DNA of 64,000 bases from Roseibium denhamense. Lineage in GTDB: Bacteria; Pseudomonadota; Alphaproteobacteria; Rhizobiales; Stappiaceae. Positions 9,257 through 17,841 of the stretch are shown piece by piece. A program made the translations under genes and the position numbers. Positions within the stretch are counted from its first letter, which is position 1; each line of letters starts with the position of its first letter. The stretch is from the NCBI RefSeq assembly GCF_009711415.1, contig NZ_SMLZ01000111.1, positions 1 through 64,000 of the forward strand, given 5' to 3'. The notes under the pieces are model-generated. The model saw only the letters and a list, made by a program, of their open reading frames with translations. It had not been told where the DNA came from and made no database searches.

Positions 9257-9719
9257 GAGGGTACTCCTGTGCAGTCTGTTTGTGGTTTCCTGAATTGGGT
9301 GCGGCGCGCGAATGCTTTGAAATCAAAAGCAATCACCTCATGACACAACCAACTAGGAAGTATAGTGATCCGAGAGCGAAAGACGTCCGCTAAGGCAGAT
9401 AGTTCTTCTTGTAGTTCTATTGCCGTTAGTTGATTCATCAACTTTTCGTCTTACCCTCTAAACCTCATGCGCCTCGCGACAATCCCGCAAAGATCGCATC
9501 CGGCATTTCATACCGGCTCGAAGTCCTACGCCCAATACAATTGCACTAAGAGCTCATTAACACAACAGGTTAAAGCAGCACTCGATGGCATTCTTGCGTC
9601 AAATTTCAGAAGCATTGCCTGCAGCGACATTATAATGCCTGAAATCGACACCAATCCTAATTAAATTGCCCCATATGATTCGAATTAATGCTCCTTTTGC
9701 GTGATTTAAGCCAATAAAC
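9257..9719. other. Intergenic region upstream of proX, with a small inverted repeat
   Basis: This 463-base gap holds the likely proX promoter. Short open frames inside it have no ribosome site or recognisable sequence and were not called. A perfect 6-2-6 inverted repeat (gttgat tc atcaac, 9429-9442) lies about 175 bases upstream of proX and could be a regulator site. The stretch near 9660-9720 is AT-rich and forms the spacer behind the lysR stop. Confidence 0.5.
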
Positions 9720-10577
9720 TCAATCTTTAGTCGCAATTACTGCGTCGGCCAAAATGTCGATCTGTGATGACAAATCGGATACGGCAGGGGCTAATATCGT
9801 CAATGGACGGGCACCATCTGATCGTGAGGTGAGAGGCTTCACAAGCAGGCTAGGCTCAAGACGTTTCAATCCCGCCCACCTTGGCAACACGGCCTGCCCG
9901 ACACCTTCTTCAACCATCAACGCAATGCTCTCGACCGCATCGAGTTCGCAAATCACCTGGGCACGACTAACAGCATCTTCAATTTCCGGCCAAACAAGCC
10001 GGCCGCCCCACGACTTCCGGTCATATAGGATCCAGGGCAGCGAACCGGTGTCTGTTTCCGCAGAGCGCGGGAAGATCTGGACAAACGGCTGTTTCGCTAT
10101 CGGCAGCGACCGGACACTTTTAGGCAGCATGAATGGCGGGGAAACCGTGATCGCCGCATCTATCCGGGCTTCGATCAAATCGTCATATAAGGATTGGGAC
10201 GTGCCCGGACGTATGTGAAGTGACACTTTCGGGGCAGTCTCACGGAACTTCCGGACGATAGCCGGCACGTAATCCGTCAGCGCGGTTGAGATCGCACCGA
10301 GCCGGAACACCCCGACCAGCTCATCTGGAAAGGCGGGGGCGGTTAGTTGTTCGACGTCCTCAAGGATGGCTTTTGCTCTGGGCAGCAACCGCAAGCAGGC
10401 CGTTGTTGGAGAGGCTGCATGCGCAGACCTGTTCAGCAGCTGGAGACCAAGCTCATTTTCGAGCGCCCGGATTCTCTGGCTAATCGCGGCGGCCGTGCAC
10501 CCCTCCATGCGGCTGGCCCTTGCAATCGATCCGCATTCCACCACGGTAATGAGACTGCGAAGAAAACGAGTATCCAA
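9720..10577 (-). CDS. LysR-family transcriptional regulator
   Basis: The 285-residue protein has an N-terminal winged helix-turn-helix (MDTRFLRSLITVVECGSIARASRMEGCTAAAISQRIRALE, about residues 1-60) and a periplasmic-binding-like effector domain (about 90-280, GVFRLGAISTALTDYVPAIV). It is divergent from the VOC/dehydrogenase/epimerase operon, with 94 AT-rich bases between. That is the usual arrangement for a LysR regulator controlling its neighbour. The inducer is unknown; from the operon's enzymes I infer a small hydroxy-acid or sugar metabolite. Confidence 0.9.
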   Translation of the reverse strand: MDTRFLRSLITVVECGSIARASRMEGCTAAAISQRIRALENELGLQLLNRSAHAASPTTACLRLLPRAKAILEDVEQLTAPAFPDELVGVFRLGAISTALTDYVPAIVRKFRETAPKVSLHIRPGTSQSLYDDLIEARIDAAITVSPPFMLPKSVRSLPIAKQPFVQIFPRSAETDTGSLPWILYDRKSWGGRLVWPEIEDAVSRAQVICELDAVESIALMVEEGVGQAVLPRWAGLKRLEPSLLVKPLTSRSDGARPLTILAPAVSDLSSQIDILADAVIATKD

Positions 10578-10671
10578 AACAAATCCTAATGCTTAGAAAC
10601 AATATTACATACTATATGTTTTGTATTGAGCTTGCTATAGCCAAGGTGATCCCAACGTTCCGGAGAGCGAC
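10578..10671. promoter_or_regulatory. Divergent promoter region with imperfect dyad (likely LysR site)
   Basis: The AT-rich region between the lysR and VOC genes contains an interrupted dyad from 10600 to 10628: caata at the left end pairs with tattg at the right, and an inner acat/atgt pair lies near 10607-10619. LysR proteins usually bind such interrupted dyads in divergent promoters. The VOC ribosome site (GGAGAG) lies just before its ATG. Confidence 0.5.
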
Positions 10672-11085
10672 ATGCAACCGTGTTTTCATCTTGCCTATCA
10701 TGTGACGAACCTTGACGAGGCCAGAGCATTTTATGGCGACTTGCTTGGCTGCAAAGAAGGACGCAGCACCGAGACCTGGGTTGACTTCAATTTTTTTGGT
10801 CATCAAGTCTCGTTACATCTCGGTCAGCCGTTCGAGACAGCGAACACAGGCAAGGTCGGCGAGCATATGGTTCCAATGCCCCATCTTGGTGTGGTTCTGG
10901 ATATGGATATGTGGAAGGCTCTGGCGGAAAAACTGATCGCGGCGAAACTGCAGTTTGTTATCGAACCAACAGTTCGCTTTGCCGGCGAACCAGGTGAACA
11001 AAGCACCATGTTTTTCAGGGACCCTTCAGGAAATCCGATTGAAATTAAAGGTTTTGCCCGGGAAGAGGGAGTATTTGCCGCATGA
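10672..11085 (+). CDS. VOC (glyoxalase/dioxygenase-superfamily) protein
   Basis: This 137-residue, single-module vicinal-oxygen-chelate protein starts with the typical first strand (FHLAYHVTNLDEARAFYGDLLGC) and ends with FFRDPSGNPIEIKGF, where Glu is the usual last metal ligand. His10 of the first strand is another likely ligand. The length suits a dimer sharing the metal sites. Glyoxalase-like, dioxygenase-like and fosfomycin-resistance-like functions are all possible. The stop overlaps the start of the following hydroxyacid dehydrogenase by 4 bases (ATGA), so the two are translationally coupled. Confidence 0.87.
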   Translation: MQPCFHLAYHVTNLDEARAFYGDLLGCKEGRSTETWVDFNFFGHQVSLHLGQPFETANTGKVGEHMVPMPHLGVVLDMDMWKALAEKLIAAKLQFVIEPTVRFAGEPGEQSTMFFRDPSGNPIEIKGFAREEGVFAA

Positions 11086-12029
11086 AGCCAATTGTCCCAT
11101 TTTTATCAAGCGCGGCGTCTGAAGAACGGGGCATGTGGAGCCAGACACTGCCCGCGGCACTAAATGATATCGCTGATGTCCTTGCCTTCGAAGACATGAC
11201 ACCCGCCCAACGCGCGGCCGCACGGGTCGCCATTGTCGCAAATCCCGACCCGGCGGAAGTACGGGCTCTGCCAAACTTGAAGTGGGTGCAAAGTCTTTGG
11301 GCCGGCGTGGAACGCCTCACCGCCGAACTTCCCGAAGATGGACCGGAGATTGTCCGTCTCGTGGATCCCCAAATGGCACAGACAATGTCCGAAGCCGTAC
11401 TTGCATGGACGCTCTACCTCCACCGCGATATGCCACGGTACCGCGCCCAGCAAGAGAAAAAAATCTGGCAGCCTCAGACGCTGAAACTCCCATCCGAGCG
11501 CACCATTGGCATTATCGGTTTGGGAGAGCTTGGCCGGGCCTCCGCAACGCGCTTGCGGCAAAACGGTTTCCAGGTCGCGGGCTGGAGCCGCAGCAAAAAG
11601 CATCTGTCCGGCATCACGTGCTACAACGGTGCCGACGGGCTGCAATCCCTCGTCGCCTCCAGCGATATCGTTGTGCTGCTAGCGCCATTGACGTCTGAGA
11701 CGGAAGGCCTCCTCAATTCCGAATTGCTCGCATGCTTCAAGAACAATGCCTGCCTGATCAACTTCGCCCGAGGCCCAATCATCGACACCCCGGCAATGCT
11801 GGCAAGCCTTGAAAACGGACCGCTTGCGCATGCGGTGCTCGATGTGTTTGCAACCGAACCGCTCCCACAAGACAGTCCTTTGTGGACCCACCCGCAGGTC
11901 GCCGTCTTGCCGCATATTTCCGCGCCGACAATACCCGAAACAGCAGTCCAGATCGTCCGGGACAACATTGCGGCGTATTTCGAAACCGGCATCCATCCCA
12001 AATCGGTCGACCGCAGCCGGGGATATTAG
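11082..12029 (+). CDS. D-isomer-specific 2-hydroxyacid dehydrogenase (GhrA-like glyoxylate/hydroxypyruvate reductase)
   Basis: The 315-residue cytoplasmic NAD(P)H oxidoreductase has the Rossmann motif TIGIIGLGELGRASA near residues 140-155, followed by WSRSKK, where the Arg favours NADPH. The catalytic set of the family is visible: Arg in INFARGPIID, Glu in FATEPLP and His in LPHISAPT. The closest known type is GhrA, which reduces glyoxylate and hydroxypyruvate. It is coupled to the VOC gene upstream and followed by a TIM-barrel epimerase, so it may act on a sugar-acid or hydroxyketone intermediate. The substrate is not provable from sequence. Confidence 0.9.
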   Translation: MKPIVPFLSSAASEERGMWSQTLPAALNDIADVLAFEDMTPAQRAAARVAIVANPDPAEVRALPNLKWVQSLWAGVERLTAELPEDGPEIVRLVDPQMAQTMSEAVLAWTLYLHRDMPRYRAQQEKKIWQPQTLKLPSERTIGIIGLGELGRASATRLRQNGFQVAGWSRSKKHLSGITCYNGADGLQSLVASSDIVVLLAPLTSETEGLLNSELLACFKNNACLINFARGPIIDTPAMLASLENGPLAHAVLDVFATEPLPQDSPLWTHPQVAVLPHISAPTIPETAVQIVRDNIAAYFETGIHPKSVDRSRGY

Positions 12030-12110
12030 GGCGTTCGCGCTGCGCGTCGTTAAAATGTCAAGGAAATGGCAGTATTAGGCGGGCTTGAAAGTTCTGAACC
12101 CAGGTGAACA

Positions 12111-12929
12111 ATGTCCGATCTTCCGATACTTGGCGCTGCCCTTACCGTTCCATCCCTCGAAACCCATCGCGAGCTCATGCTGGACAAGCAGCGGGACCTC
12201 GAGCTGCAGGATTTCTGTTCCTCCGAAATTCTTAACGGAGATTGGCGTCCAATCGTTGAGAAGGCGTTGGCGTTGCTTGACGGGCACACAGGACGTCTTG
12301 GTATTCATGGGCCTTTCATGGGGTTCACGATTTCCCCTGTGGATACCGATATCCGGGAAATCGTCAAAAAGCGCATGTCCCAAGGATTGGATATCTGTGA
12401 AGCGCTCGGAGCCAGCCAGATGGTTGTGCACAGTCCGTATTCCACCTGGGACCACCACAATCTCGGCCTTTATGACCATGGCCACGAGCGAAAGATTGAA
12501 CTGTGCCATTTGGCTATGGCGGACGCCGTCAAACGCGCTGAGAACATCGGCTGCGAGCTGGTGATCGAAAACATCGAAGATATTGATCCATATGCACGGA
12601 TCGAGCTGGCTGAGAGTTTCGGGTCGGAAGCCGTCAAAATCTCAATCGATACTGGGCACGCCTATTACGCCCACGGCTCAACCGGTGCACCTCCGGTAGA
12701 CTGCTATGTAATTGCAGCCGGCAACCGGTTACGGCATGTCCACCTTCAGGATGCCGATGGGTATGCCGACCGTCATTGGACGCTCGGCGAAGGAACCATC
12801 AACTGGTATTCGGTCTTCGGTGCACTTGCGAAGCTTGACAGCAAGCCAAGACTGATCACCGAATTGCGGGATCCGGCAGGCCTGCCCGCCTCGATTGCGA
12901 ATATGGAGGCGCTTGGCCTGGCGCAATAG
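12111..12929 (+). CDS. Sugar phosphate isomerase/epimerase (AP endonuclease 2-like TIM barrel)
   Basis: The 272-residue protein has motifs of the xylose-isomerase-like/IolE-Hyi superfamily: LGIHGPFMG, QMVVHSPYSTWD, ELVIENIED (metal-binding Glu), VKISIDTGHAYYAHG (Asp and His ligands), HVHLQDADGYADRHWTLGEG and LITELRD. These define a divalent-metal TIM barrel. AGGTGAA precedes the ATG. It is the third gene after the VOC protein and GhrA-like dehydrogenase, 81 bases downstream, probably in the same transcript. Hydroxypyruvate isomerase or a keto-sugar epimerase are reasonable alternatives. Confidence 0.87.
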   Translation: MSDLPILGAALTVPSLETHRELMLDKQRDLELQDFCSSEILNGDWRPIVEKALALLDGHTGRLGIHGPFMGFTISPVDTDIREIVKKRMSQGLDICEALGASQMVVHSPYSTWDHHNLGLYDHGHERKIELCHLAMADAVKRAENIGCELVIENIEDIDPYARIELAESFGSEAVKISIDTGHAYYAHGSTGAPPVDCYVIAAGNRLRHVHLQDADGYADRHWTLGEGTINWYSVFGALAKLDSKPRLITELRDPAGLPASIANMEALGLAQ

Positions 12930-12997
12930 AAACTGAGCCCGGCATTTCGACTGGGTTCACGGCTTCTAAAACACGCAACCCATGCGCATCAGACGAT

Positions 12998-14128
12998 CTA
13001 TCGCTGGTCAATGATCGCTGCTGCCGTGTGTTTGGCAGCCTCAAGCGCGCCCTCCAGAAATCCGCCATTTTCCTCAGCGACTTCGGTACTTGCAAACCAA
13101 AGCTTGTTGGAAAATGGCGTCCCATCAAAGCCTATCCGCTGATACCTGGGATGCCCTCCCAGAGCGGGCGTATCCCATGCCGTCGCAGTCAAATCATCTG
13201 ACGCCCAGTTTTGAAACAGGATTTCGGTTGGATGAGAGGCGGTCTGGCCGAACAACTCTGCCAGCTGGTTGACTGCAGCCTCTTTCAAGCGGCCCTCATC
13301 AACATTGGGCTGTGCAAGGCCCGGCGCAACGAACCCGAAGAGCGCTGCCTCACCCTTCGAATCTGGCTCACAAGACGCGTCATGGATCTCGAATAACGGG
13401 CCCTTGTGGCTGATGGCATCACCAGACAGACCCGCGTCCCGCCAGAACGCCCGCTCATAAACCGCAACCATTTTCGAATGCCCGGCCATCCACGTTGGCA
13501 CATTTGTCAGACGACTTTTGAAATCCGCCGGCAGATCCGGGCCAAAGACAAGCCCGGCCGCAGCCACCCTTGGCGGCAGGGCAAGGACCGCATTTGGGGC
13601 CAGAACCTCAATGACACTTTGGGCGTTTCGACCGGTCAGGCGGATCCCATCATCCTGCGAATGCACCGTCTCCAGCCGGTGACCTAATTGCACGGTGCCT
13701 GCAGGCAGCGCCACAGCCAGGGCTTCGGTCAGACGCGAAAGCCCACCGGGCACTCTTAGACCTTCTGCCATCGTTGCCATATCAAGATCCCGCCTAACCT
13801 TGCCGTGGCCGTCCTGAAAGACAAGACGTCCTTCCGAATGCTGACGCATCAGCGGCAAAGAAAGTTCGTCCATAAGGGCAAGCAGACGGGTGTTGTGCGG
13901 CCACAACCAAGCGGGACCAAGATCATACCGCCCGCCTGACATGGAAGCTCCCCTGCCCGACAGGATCCGCCCGCCAACCCGGTCCCGGGCTTCAAACACA
14001 GTGACAGCAAAACCGGCAAAAACAAGCAACCGGGCTGTCATCAAACCGCTGAGGCCGGCCCCAATAACCGCAACATCGGGCCGATACGGCTGGCCTGACT
14101 TCATGGCTGCGTTTTCTGAATTGTGCAT
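12998..14128 (-). CDS. Flavin-containing amine oxidase (FAD-dependent)
   Basis: This flavoprotein has an N-terminal FAD-binding GxGxxG (PDVAVIGAGLSGLMTARLLVFAG), followed by FEARDRVGGRILSG, the amine-oxidase signature. The C-terminal FAD contact region is WFASTEVAEENGGFLEGALEAAKHTA. I chose the ATG at 14128 (376 residues), just behind a GAGAG stretch; a TTG 12 bases upstream and an ATG at 14104 are alternatives. No signal peptide is seen. It lies 64 bases downstream of the cupin gene on the same strand, so the two probably form an operon. The substrate (polyamine, aromatic amine or carotenoid-like) is unknown. Confidence 0.86.
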   Translation of the reverse strand: MHNSENAAMKSGQPYRPDVAVIGAGLSGLMTARLLVFAGFAVTVFEARDRVGGRILSGRGASMSGGRYDLGPAWLWPHNTRLLALMDELSLPLMRQHSEGRLVFQDGHGKVRRDLDMATMAEGLRVPGGLSRLTEALAVALPAGTVQLGHRLETVHSQDDGIRLTGRNAQSVIEVLAPNAVLALPPRVAAAGLVFGPDLPADFKSRLTNVPTWMAGHSKMVAVYERAFWRDAGLSGDAISHKGPLFEIHDASCEPDSKGEAALFGFVAPGLAQPNVDEGRLKEAAVNQLAELFGQTASHPTEILFQNWASDDLTATAWDTPALGGHPRYQRIGFDGTPFSNKLWFASTEVAEENGGFLEGALEAAKHTAAAIIDQR

Positions 14129-14192
14129 GTTGGCTCTCAAGTTGGATTAGCGGGCCGTAAAACGCCCGCTGCTTTCCGGTCTGGAAGATGTG

Positions 14193-14870
14193 TTACCGGC
14201 CCGGGGCGCGAACATCCGTCAAGTGGTCGCGTTTGATCCACAAGCGAACCGGATCGTCCCCGGATGTAAGGGTGACCGCCTCACCTGCCGGAATCCGGAT
14301 CCAGGACCATTGTGGCAGCAACACATCATCGAATGTAATCGTGCCGGATGTGACCAGTATTTCTGCTCCCTGTTGCGCGGAAACAACACTATGAGTACGG
14401 GGCTCCCAGGTTTCCATGACGACTTTTTCCCGCCGGTCTTCGAACAGAGGGGAAATCGACACACCCGGGCGCGATGCGTCCGGGACACGACCAAGCTTGT
14501 TGGTATCGATCCGGACGTGGCTTCTGTCCAAGGGATCGAACTGCCACAATTTTACGAAAATCACGCAGCCTTTTTCCGAGCCTGGCGTATGGCTCGATCC
14601 CGGCGGATTACGGATGTAAGACCCGGCGGGAAAGGCTCCGTGTTCGTCTTCAAACACACCATCAAGGACAAAGAATTCCTCCCCGCCATCATGCACATGC
14701 GCCGAAAACTTGCTCCCGGATGCATACCGGACAATTGTGGTTGCCCGCGCAACCTCATCCCCCAACCGGTCCAGCATCATCCGATCGACACCCGGCATCG
14801 GAGACGGCTTCCAGGAATTGTCGTCGGGTCTGATAACGACTGGCTTTGAAAAATCTGCATTCAGTTCCAT
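14193..14870 (-). CDS. ChrR-like double-cupin protein
   Basis: The 225-residue protein has two cupin folds. The first carries metal-ligand motifs (FSAHVHDGGEEFFVLDG, then GSYIRNPPGSSHTPGSEKG) like the C-terminal cupin of the anti-sigma factor ChrR. The second (EILVTSGTITFDDVLLPQWSWIRIPAG) is poorer in His. The N-terminal zinc-binding anti-sigma domain of ChrR is absent, so it is not expected to hold a sigma factor. GGAGC precedes the ATG. Linkage to a flavin amine oxidase suggests an oxidative-stress or amine-catabolic unit, which is inference. Confidence 0.8.
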   Translation of the reverse strand: MELNADFSKPVVIRPDDNSWKPSPMPGVDRMMLDRLGDEVARATTIVRYASGSKFSAHVHDGGEEFFVLDGVFEDEHGAFPAGSYIRNPPGSSHTPGSEKGCVIFVKLWQFDPLDRSHVRIDTNKLGRVPDASRPGVSISPLFEDRREKVVMETWEPRTHSVVSAQQGAEILVTSGTITFDDVLLPQWSWIRIPAGEAVTLTSGDDPVRLWIKRDHLTDVRAPGR

Positions 14871-14926
14871 TGCTGTGCTCCAGTTCCATTGTCCGGCGTC
14901 AGTGCCCGCGGGCTGAGGTCGATAAT

Positions 14927-14948
14927 TTATCTAGTGATAGATAGATAA
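14927..14948. promoter_or_regulatory. Inverted repeat upstream of the cupin/amine oxidase operon
   Basis: A perfect 7-bp inverted repeat (ttatcta at 14927-14933, tagataa at 14942-14948) with an 8-base spacer lies about 60 bases before the cupin start. It sits in an AT-rich island within GC-rich DNA and could be an operator. An 11-base direct repeat (cagttccattg) also overlaps the cupin start region. Confidence 0.4.
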
Positions 14949-15024
14949 TTCGTCTGAACGCTTGCGCAAGTGCCGGAACACAAATTGTGGATCTTATGAG
15001 GTTCGAGGGTTCGGAGTGGATGGA

Positions 15025-15060
15025 CTGGACAGCATATTGGCTGTCCAGCTTTTGTTTGTC
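15025..15060 (+). terminator. Orphan terminator-like hairpin, possible end of a small RNA
   Basis: A perfect 9-bp stem (ctggacagc at 15025-15033, complement at 15040-15048) with a 6-base loop is followed on the plus strand by a T-rich tract. Both flanking genes are on the minus strand, so no known plus-strand transcript ends here. The rest of the 14871-15165 gap holds no supported gene. Confidence 0.45.
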
Positions 15061-15165
15061 TCATCCAGCAACATGGAAAGAAGCCAGCGCGCCATCCTTG
15101 GCCTGCAAGCAATCGCAAAAACGCAGCCCGCAGTTCATGGACCCGCACGGCCAGCGCTTGTCTGG

Positions 15166-15840
15166 TCAGGTCACAAGAATGGCCGCACCGGAACGGACGC
15201 GGTCATAAAGATCAATCACGTCTTGATTGATCAACCGCACACAACCAGAAGAGACAGCCTGACCGATGGAGTGCGGTTCGTTGGTTCCGTGCAATCGGTA
15301 GAGCGTGTCGACATTACCCTGAAAGATATAAAGCGCCCTTGCCCCAAGAGGATTTCCAAGACCTGGAGGCATCCCGCCATTGCGCACGCTGTATTGCTCA
15401 AGATGAGGTTCCCGGGCGATCATGTCATCCGGCGGCGTCCAGGTTGGCCAAGGACGTTTCCAGGCGATGCGGGCCCGGCCGGACCATTCAAAGCCTTGGC
15501 GGCCAAGACCGACGCCATAGCGCATGGCTGTTCCGCTTGGCTCAACCAGATAGAGATAAAACCGGGCAGTATCAACGACAACGCTGCCAGCTTCTTCATC
15601 AGTCGGATAAGCCACACGCTGACGCCTGTACTGCGGCGGCAGGACTTTCGGATCGATACCGGGCAAAGGGAACTCTTCTTGCGGCCTCGGACCGTAGTTC
15701 AAAGCAAAGGACGGATCGATTTGCGGTTCGGGACGCTGCGCCACGGGTGGTGGCGCGGGTGTGGTACAGCCTGCCAAAGCCAGACCGAGACAACCCATCC
15801 CACCGGCAAGAGCCTGCCGGCGCGAAAATTCTTGTGCCAT
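15166..15840 (-). CDS. L,D-transpeptidase (YkuD family), lipoprotein
   Basis: The 224-residue peptidoglycan cross-linking enzyme starts with an SRRQAL twin-Arg-like segment and a lipobox (LALAGC, Cys25). It is probably an exported lipoprotein. The YkuD active site is present: HGTNEPHSIG (His184) and SSGCVRLINQD (Cys200 nucleophile). Such enzymes form 3-3 cross-links or attach proteins to peptidoglycan. A second paralogue lies directly upstream on the same strand, 19 bases away. The two are only moderately alike in their N-termini, so their anchoring differs. Confidence 0.92.
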   Translation of the reverse strand: MAQEFSRRQALAGGMGCLGLALAGCTTPAPPPVAQRPEPQIDPSFALNYGPRPQEEFPLPGIDPKVLPPQYRRQRVAYPTDEEAGSVVVDTARFYLYLVEPSGTAMRYGVGLGRQGFEWSGRARIAWKRPWPTWTPPDDMIAREPHLEQYSVRNGGMPPGLGNPLGARALYIFQGNVDTLYRLHGTNEPHSIGQAVSSGCVRLINQDVIDLYDRVRSGAAILVT

Positions 15841-15859
15841 TAGATGTCCGGACTGCCTG

Positions 15860-16435
15860 CTAAATCACCACGACCTGGGTTCCGAGCGGAACCCGGTTGT
15901 AAAGATCGATCACGTGATCATTGATCATGCGGATACATCCGTTGGACACAGACCGACCGATTGAATTGGGCTGAGTTGTCCCATGGATACGATAGTAGGT
16001 ATCGCGGCCGTTCTTGTAGAGGTAAAGAGCTCTCGCCCCCAGAGGATTGTTAGGCCCGCCCGGCACACCGTCTGCGTATTTCGCATACTTTCCAGGGTCA
16101 CGCCGGATCATGTTTTTCGTTGGTGTCCAGCGTGGCCATTCCGCCTTGCGGTTGACTGTCGCGACGCCTTTAAATGCGAGACCGGCCCGCCCGACACCAA
16201 CCCCATAGCGACGTGCCCGGCCCCACCGGCCCATCAAATACAGGAAGTGGTTCTTGGGATCGACTATGATCGTCCCAGGTGCATAGGACATGGAATAGAA
16301 AACCGATTGCGGTTCGAATTCCGCGGCAACCTTGAAGTTCTTGTACTTGGCTGTGTGATGCGCCAGCGCAGTGACCGGGCTAGAAGCGGCTAGCGCTGCT
16401 GCGCCGCCTAGCACGACATCTCTTCTCTTGATCAT
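15860..16435 (-). CDS. L,D-transpeptidase (YkuD family), periplasmic paralogue
   Basis: The protein is 191 residues from the ATG at 16435, chosen because CAGGAG lies just upstream and because MIKRRDVVLGGAAALAASS looks like an export signal with a twin-Arg-like start. The catalytic region is HGTTQPNSIG (His151) and SNGCIRMINDH (Cys167). It lacks a lipobox, so it should be soluble in the periplasm, unlike its lipoprotein neighbour. The two genes are in tandem, and a small Cys-rich secreted protein gene lies 64 bases upstream on the same strand. Confidence 0.92.
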   Translation of the reverse strand: MIKRRDVVLGGAAALAASSPVTALAHHTAKYKNFKVAAEFEPQSVFYSMSYAPGTIIVDPKNHFLYLMGRWGRARRYGVGVGRAGLAFKGVATVNRKAEWPRWTPTKNMIRRDPGKYAKYADGVPGGPNNPLGARALYLYKNGRDTYYRIHGTTQPNSIGRSVSNGCIRMINDHVIDLYNRVPLGTQVVVI

Positions 16436-16499
16436 CGGATAACTCCTGAGTTTCGGCAATTGGGCAACGGACCATCCGGTCCGGCAAAAAAACGAAATC

Positions 16500-16820
16500 T
16501 CAGGTTTTGGGAGGCCCAGGTTCCAGCGGGACATGAAACGACCGCTGCCCGGGCAGAGACGCCTCATCTGGTGCATCCGATGCCTTGAACGGCATCACCA
16601 TCAGTCCGGTGACGACGCCTTTGCAATCGGATTTGCAGTAGGGCGACTGGGTGTCCACCACCTGCTGGTCAGAGCAGCAGGTCAAATCGGCGCTTTCAGC
16701 GGTAATAATCTGCAGGACCGGTGCAACCGGCACACCTTCCGAAGGAACGTCGATCTTGCGCGCAAAGCCTTGGCTTGCACTGGCAAAAATCAAACCGACA
16801 AGAAGCAGAATCCTGAACAT
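16500..16820 (-). CDS. Small secreted Cys-containing protein of unknown function
   Basis: This 106-residue protein is not recognised as a named family. It has a signal peptide (MFRILLLVGLIFASASQGFA, cleavage near residue 20). The mature part has four cysteines in a CC-X12-C-X3-C pattern (Cys48, 49, 62, 66) and a proline-rich C-terminus (HVPLEPGPPKT). The pattern could hold a metal or two disulfides. It is divergent from ccdA and a thioredoxin-like gene, which makes a thiol-redox role possible, but nothing in the sequence proves this. Confidence 0.65.
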   Translation of the reverse strand: MFRILLLVGLIFASASQGFARKIDVPSEGVPVAPVLQIITAESADLTCCSDQQVVDTQSPYCKSDCKGVVTGLMVMPFKASDAPDEASLPGQRSFHVPLEPGPPKT

Positions 16821-16932
16821 GGCGGCAGTCTAGTCAAAGGTCTTAACCGAACCTATACCGGCAGAATCACAGTCGCGTGAGGGCCTTTTTACCCGCAAAC
16901 ACAGAGCAAACCGCAAATGAGGCCCGGAGCGT

Positions 16933-16980
16933 AGCTGTGCATTGCAAATCGAACCCGGACTATTCACACCCCACTGATTT
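16933..16980. repeat. Intergenic repeat-like segment, copy A
   Basis: It shares about 19 of 27 bases with 18393-18419, including the 9-base core gcaaatcga, and both segments end in ctgattt. It lies in the 281-base gap upstream of ccdA. The similarity is short and gapped, so common origin is uncertain. Confidence 0.35.
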
Positions 16981-17101
16981 GTGAAGTGAGAGTTAGCAGA
17001 CTTCCCGGATCGAATGACTATCTTCCGGCTGACTAGATGTGGCTGCTGGTCAACTGGTTGGCCGCATCGCCCCTGACAGGATCGTAACGTGGAAGATTGA
17101 C

Positions 17102-17818
17102 ATGCTGGAACTTCCCCTCGCCTATCTTGCCGGCTTGTTGACACTGCTGAACCCGTGTGTGCTTCCGGTGCTGCCGATTGTGCTCGCGTCGGCTCTGAAT
17201 GCGGACAGGCGCGCACCGATTGCCTTGGCCGCGGGAATGGGCTTGTCATTCGTGGCAATCGGAATGCTGGTCGCTACCGCCGGATACGCAATCGGTCTGA
17301 CCGCGGACGTCATGTCCCGCGCCGGTGCGGTCCTGATGATGTTCTTCGGTATCGTCCTGCTTGTACCAGCTTTTGCGAAACGCTTCGAACTTGCAACCGC
17401 AGGCTTTTCAGGGTCTGCAGATCAGCAACTCAACCAAACCGACACGAGTGGCCTGCGCGGCCAGTTTTTCGGCGGAGCCCTTCTCGGCGCGGTCTGGTCT
17501 CCTTGCATCGGACCAACCCTTGGCGGCGCCATCGCACTGGCATCCCAGGGGGAAAGCCTTTTGTGGGCCGCCACGATCATGGTGTTTTTCGCCTTGGGGG
17601 TCGCCACCTTGATCATGGGGCTGGGAATGGGCGCAGCACACACACTTCGCCAAAAGACGACCAGGCTGCGGGGCCTTGCAGAGCGGTCGAAACCCATCAT
17701 GGGCGCCGTATTTCTGACCGTCGGGATCGCGCTCTTTTTTAATGTTCATCACGTGATTGATCGATGGGCCATCGGTGTTCTGCCGATCTGGTTCCAGGAT
17801 CTGTCTGTCCGGTTCTAA
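17102..17818 (+). CDS. CcdA/DsbD-type thiol-disulfide transmembrane protein
   Basis: This 238-residue protein has six or so membrane helices and the two conserved cysteines of the CcdA family: NPCVLP (Cys19) and SPCIGP (Cys135). Such proteins carry electrons from cytoplasmic thioredoxin across the membrane to periplasmic thiol proteins, for cytochrome c maturation or disulfide reduction. The open frame extends upstream, but the ATG at 17102 gives the usual start before the first helix. A thioredoxin-like gene follows 23 bases downstream and is the obvious partner. Confidence 0.88.
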   Translation: MLELPLAYLAGLLTLLNPCVLPVLPIVLASALNADRRAPIALAAGMGLSFVAIGMLVATAGYAIGLTADVMSRAGAVLMMFFGIVLLVPAFAKRFELATAGFSGSADQQLNQTDTSGLRGQFFGGALLGAVWSPCIGPTLGGAIALASQGESLLWAATIMVFFALGVATLIMGLGMGAAHTLRQKTTRLRGLAERSKPIMGAVFLTVGIALFFNVHHVIDRWAIGVLPIWFQDLSVRF

Positions 17819-17841
17819 CACTTACTTGGAAAGGGCTTATT

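Noticed and set aside
9467..9664. 65-codon frame in the gap between proX and lysR
   Set aside because: No ribosome site, no motif and odd composition; judged a chance frame.
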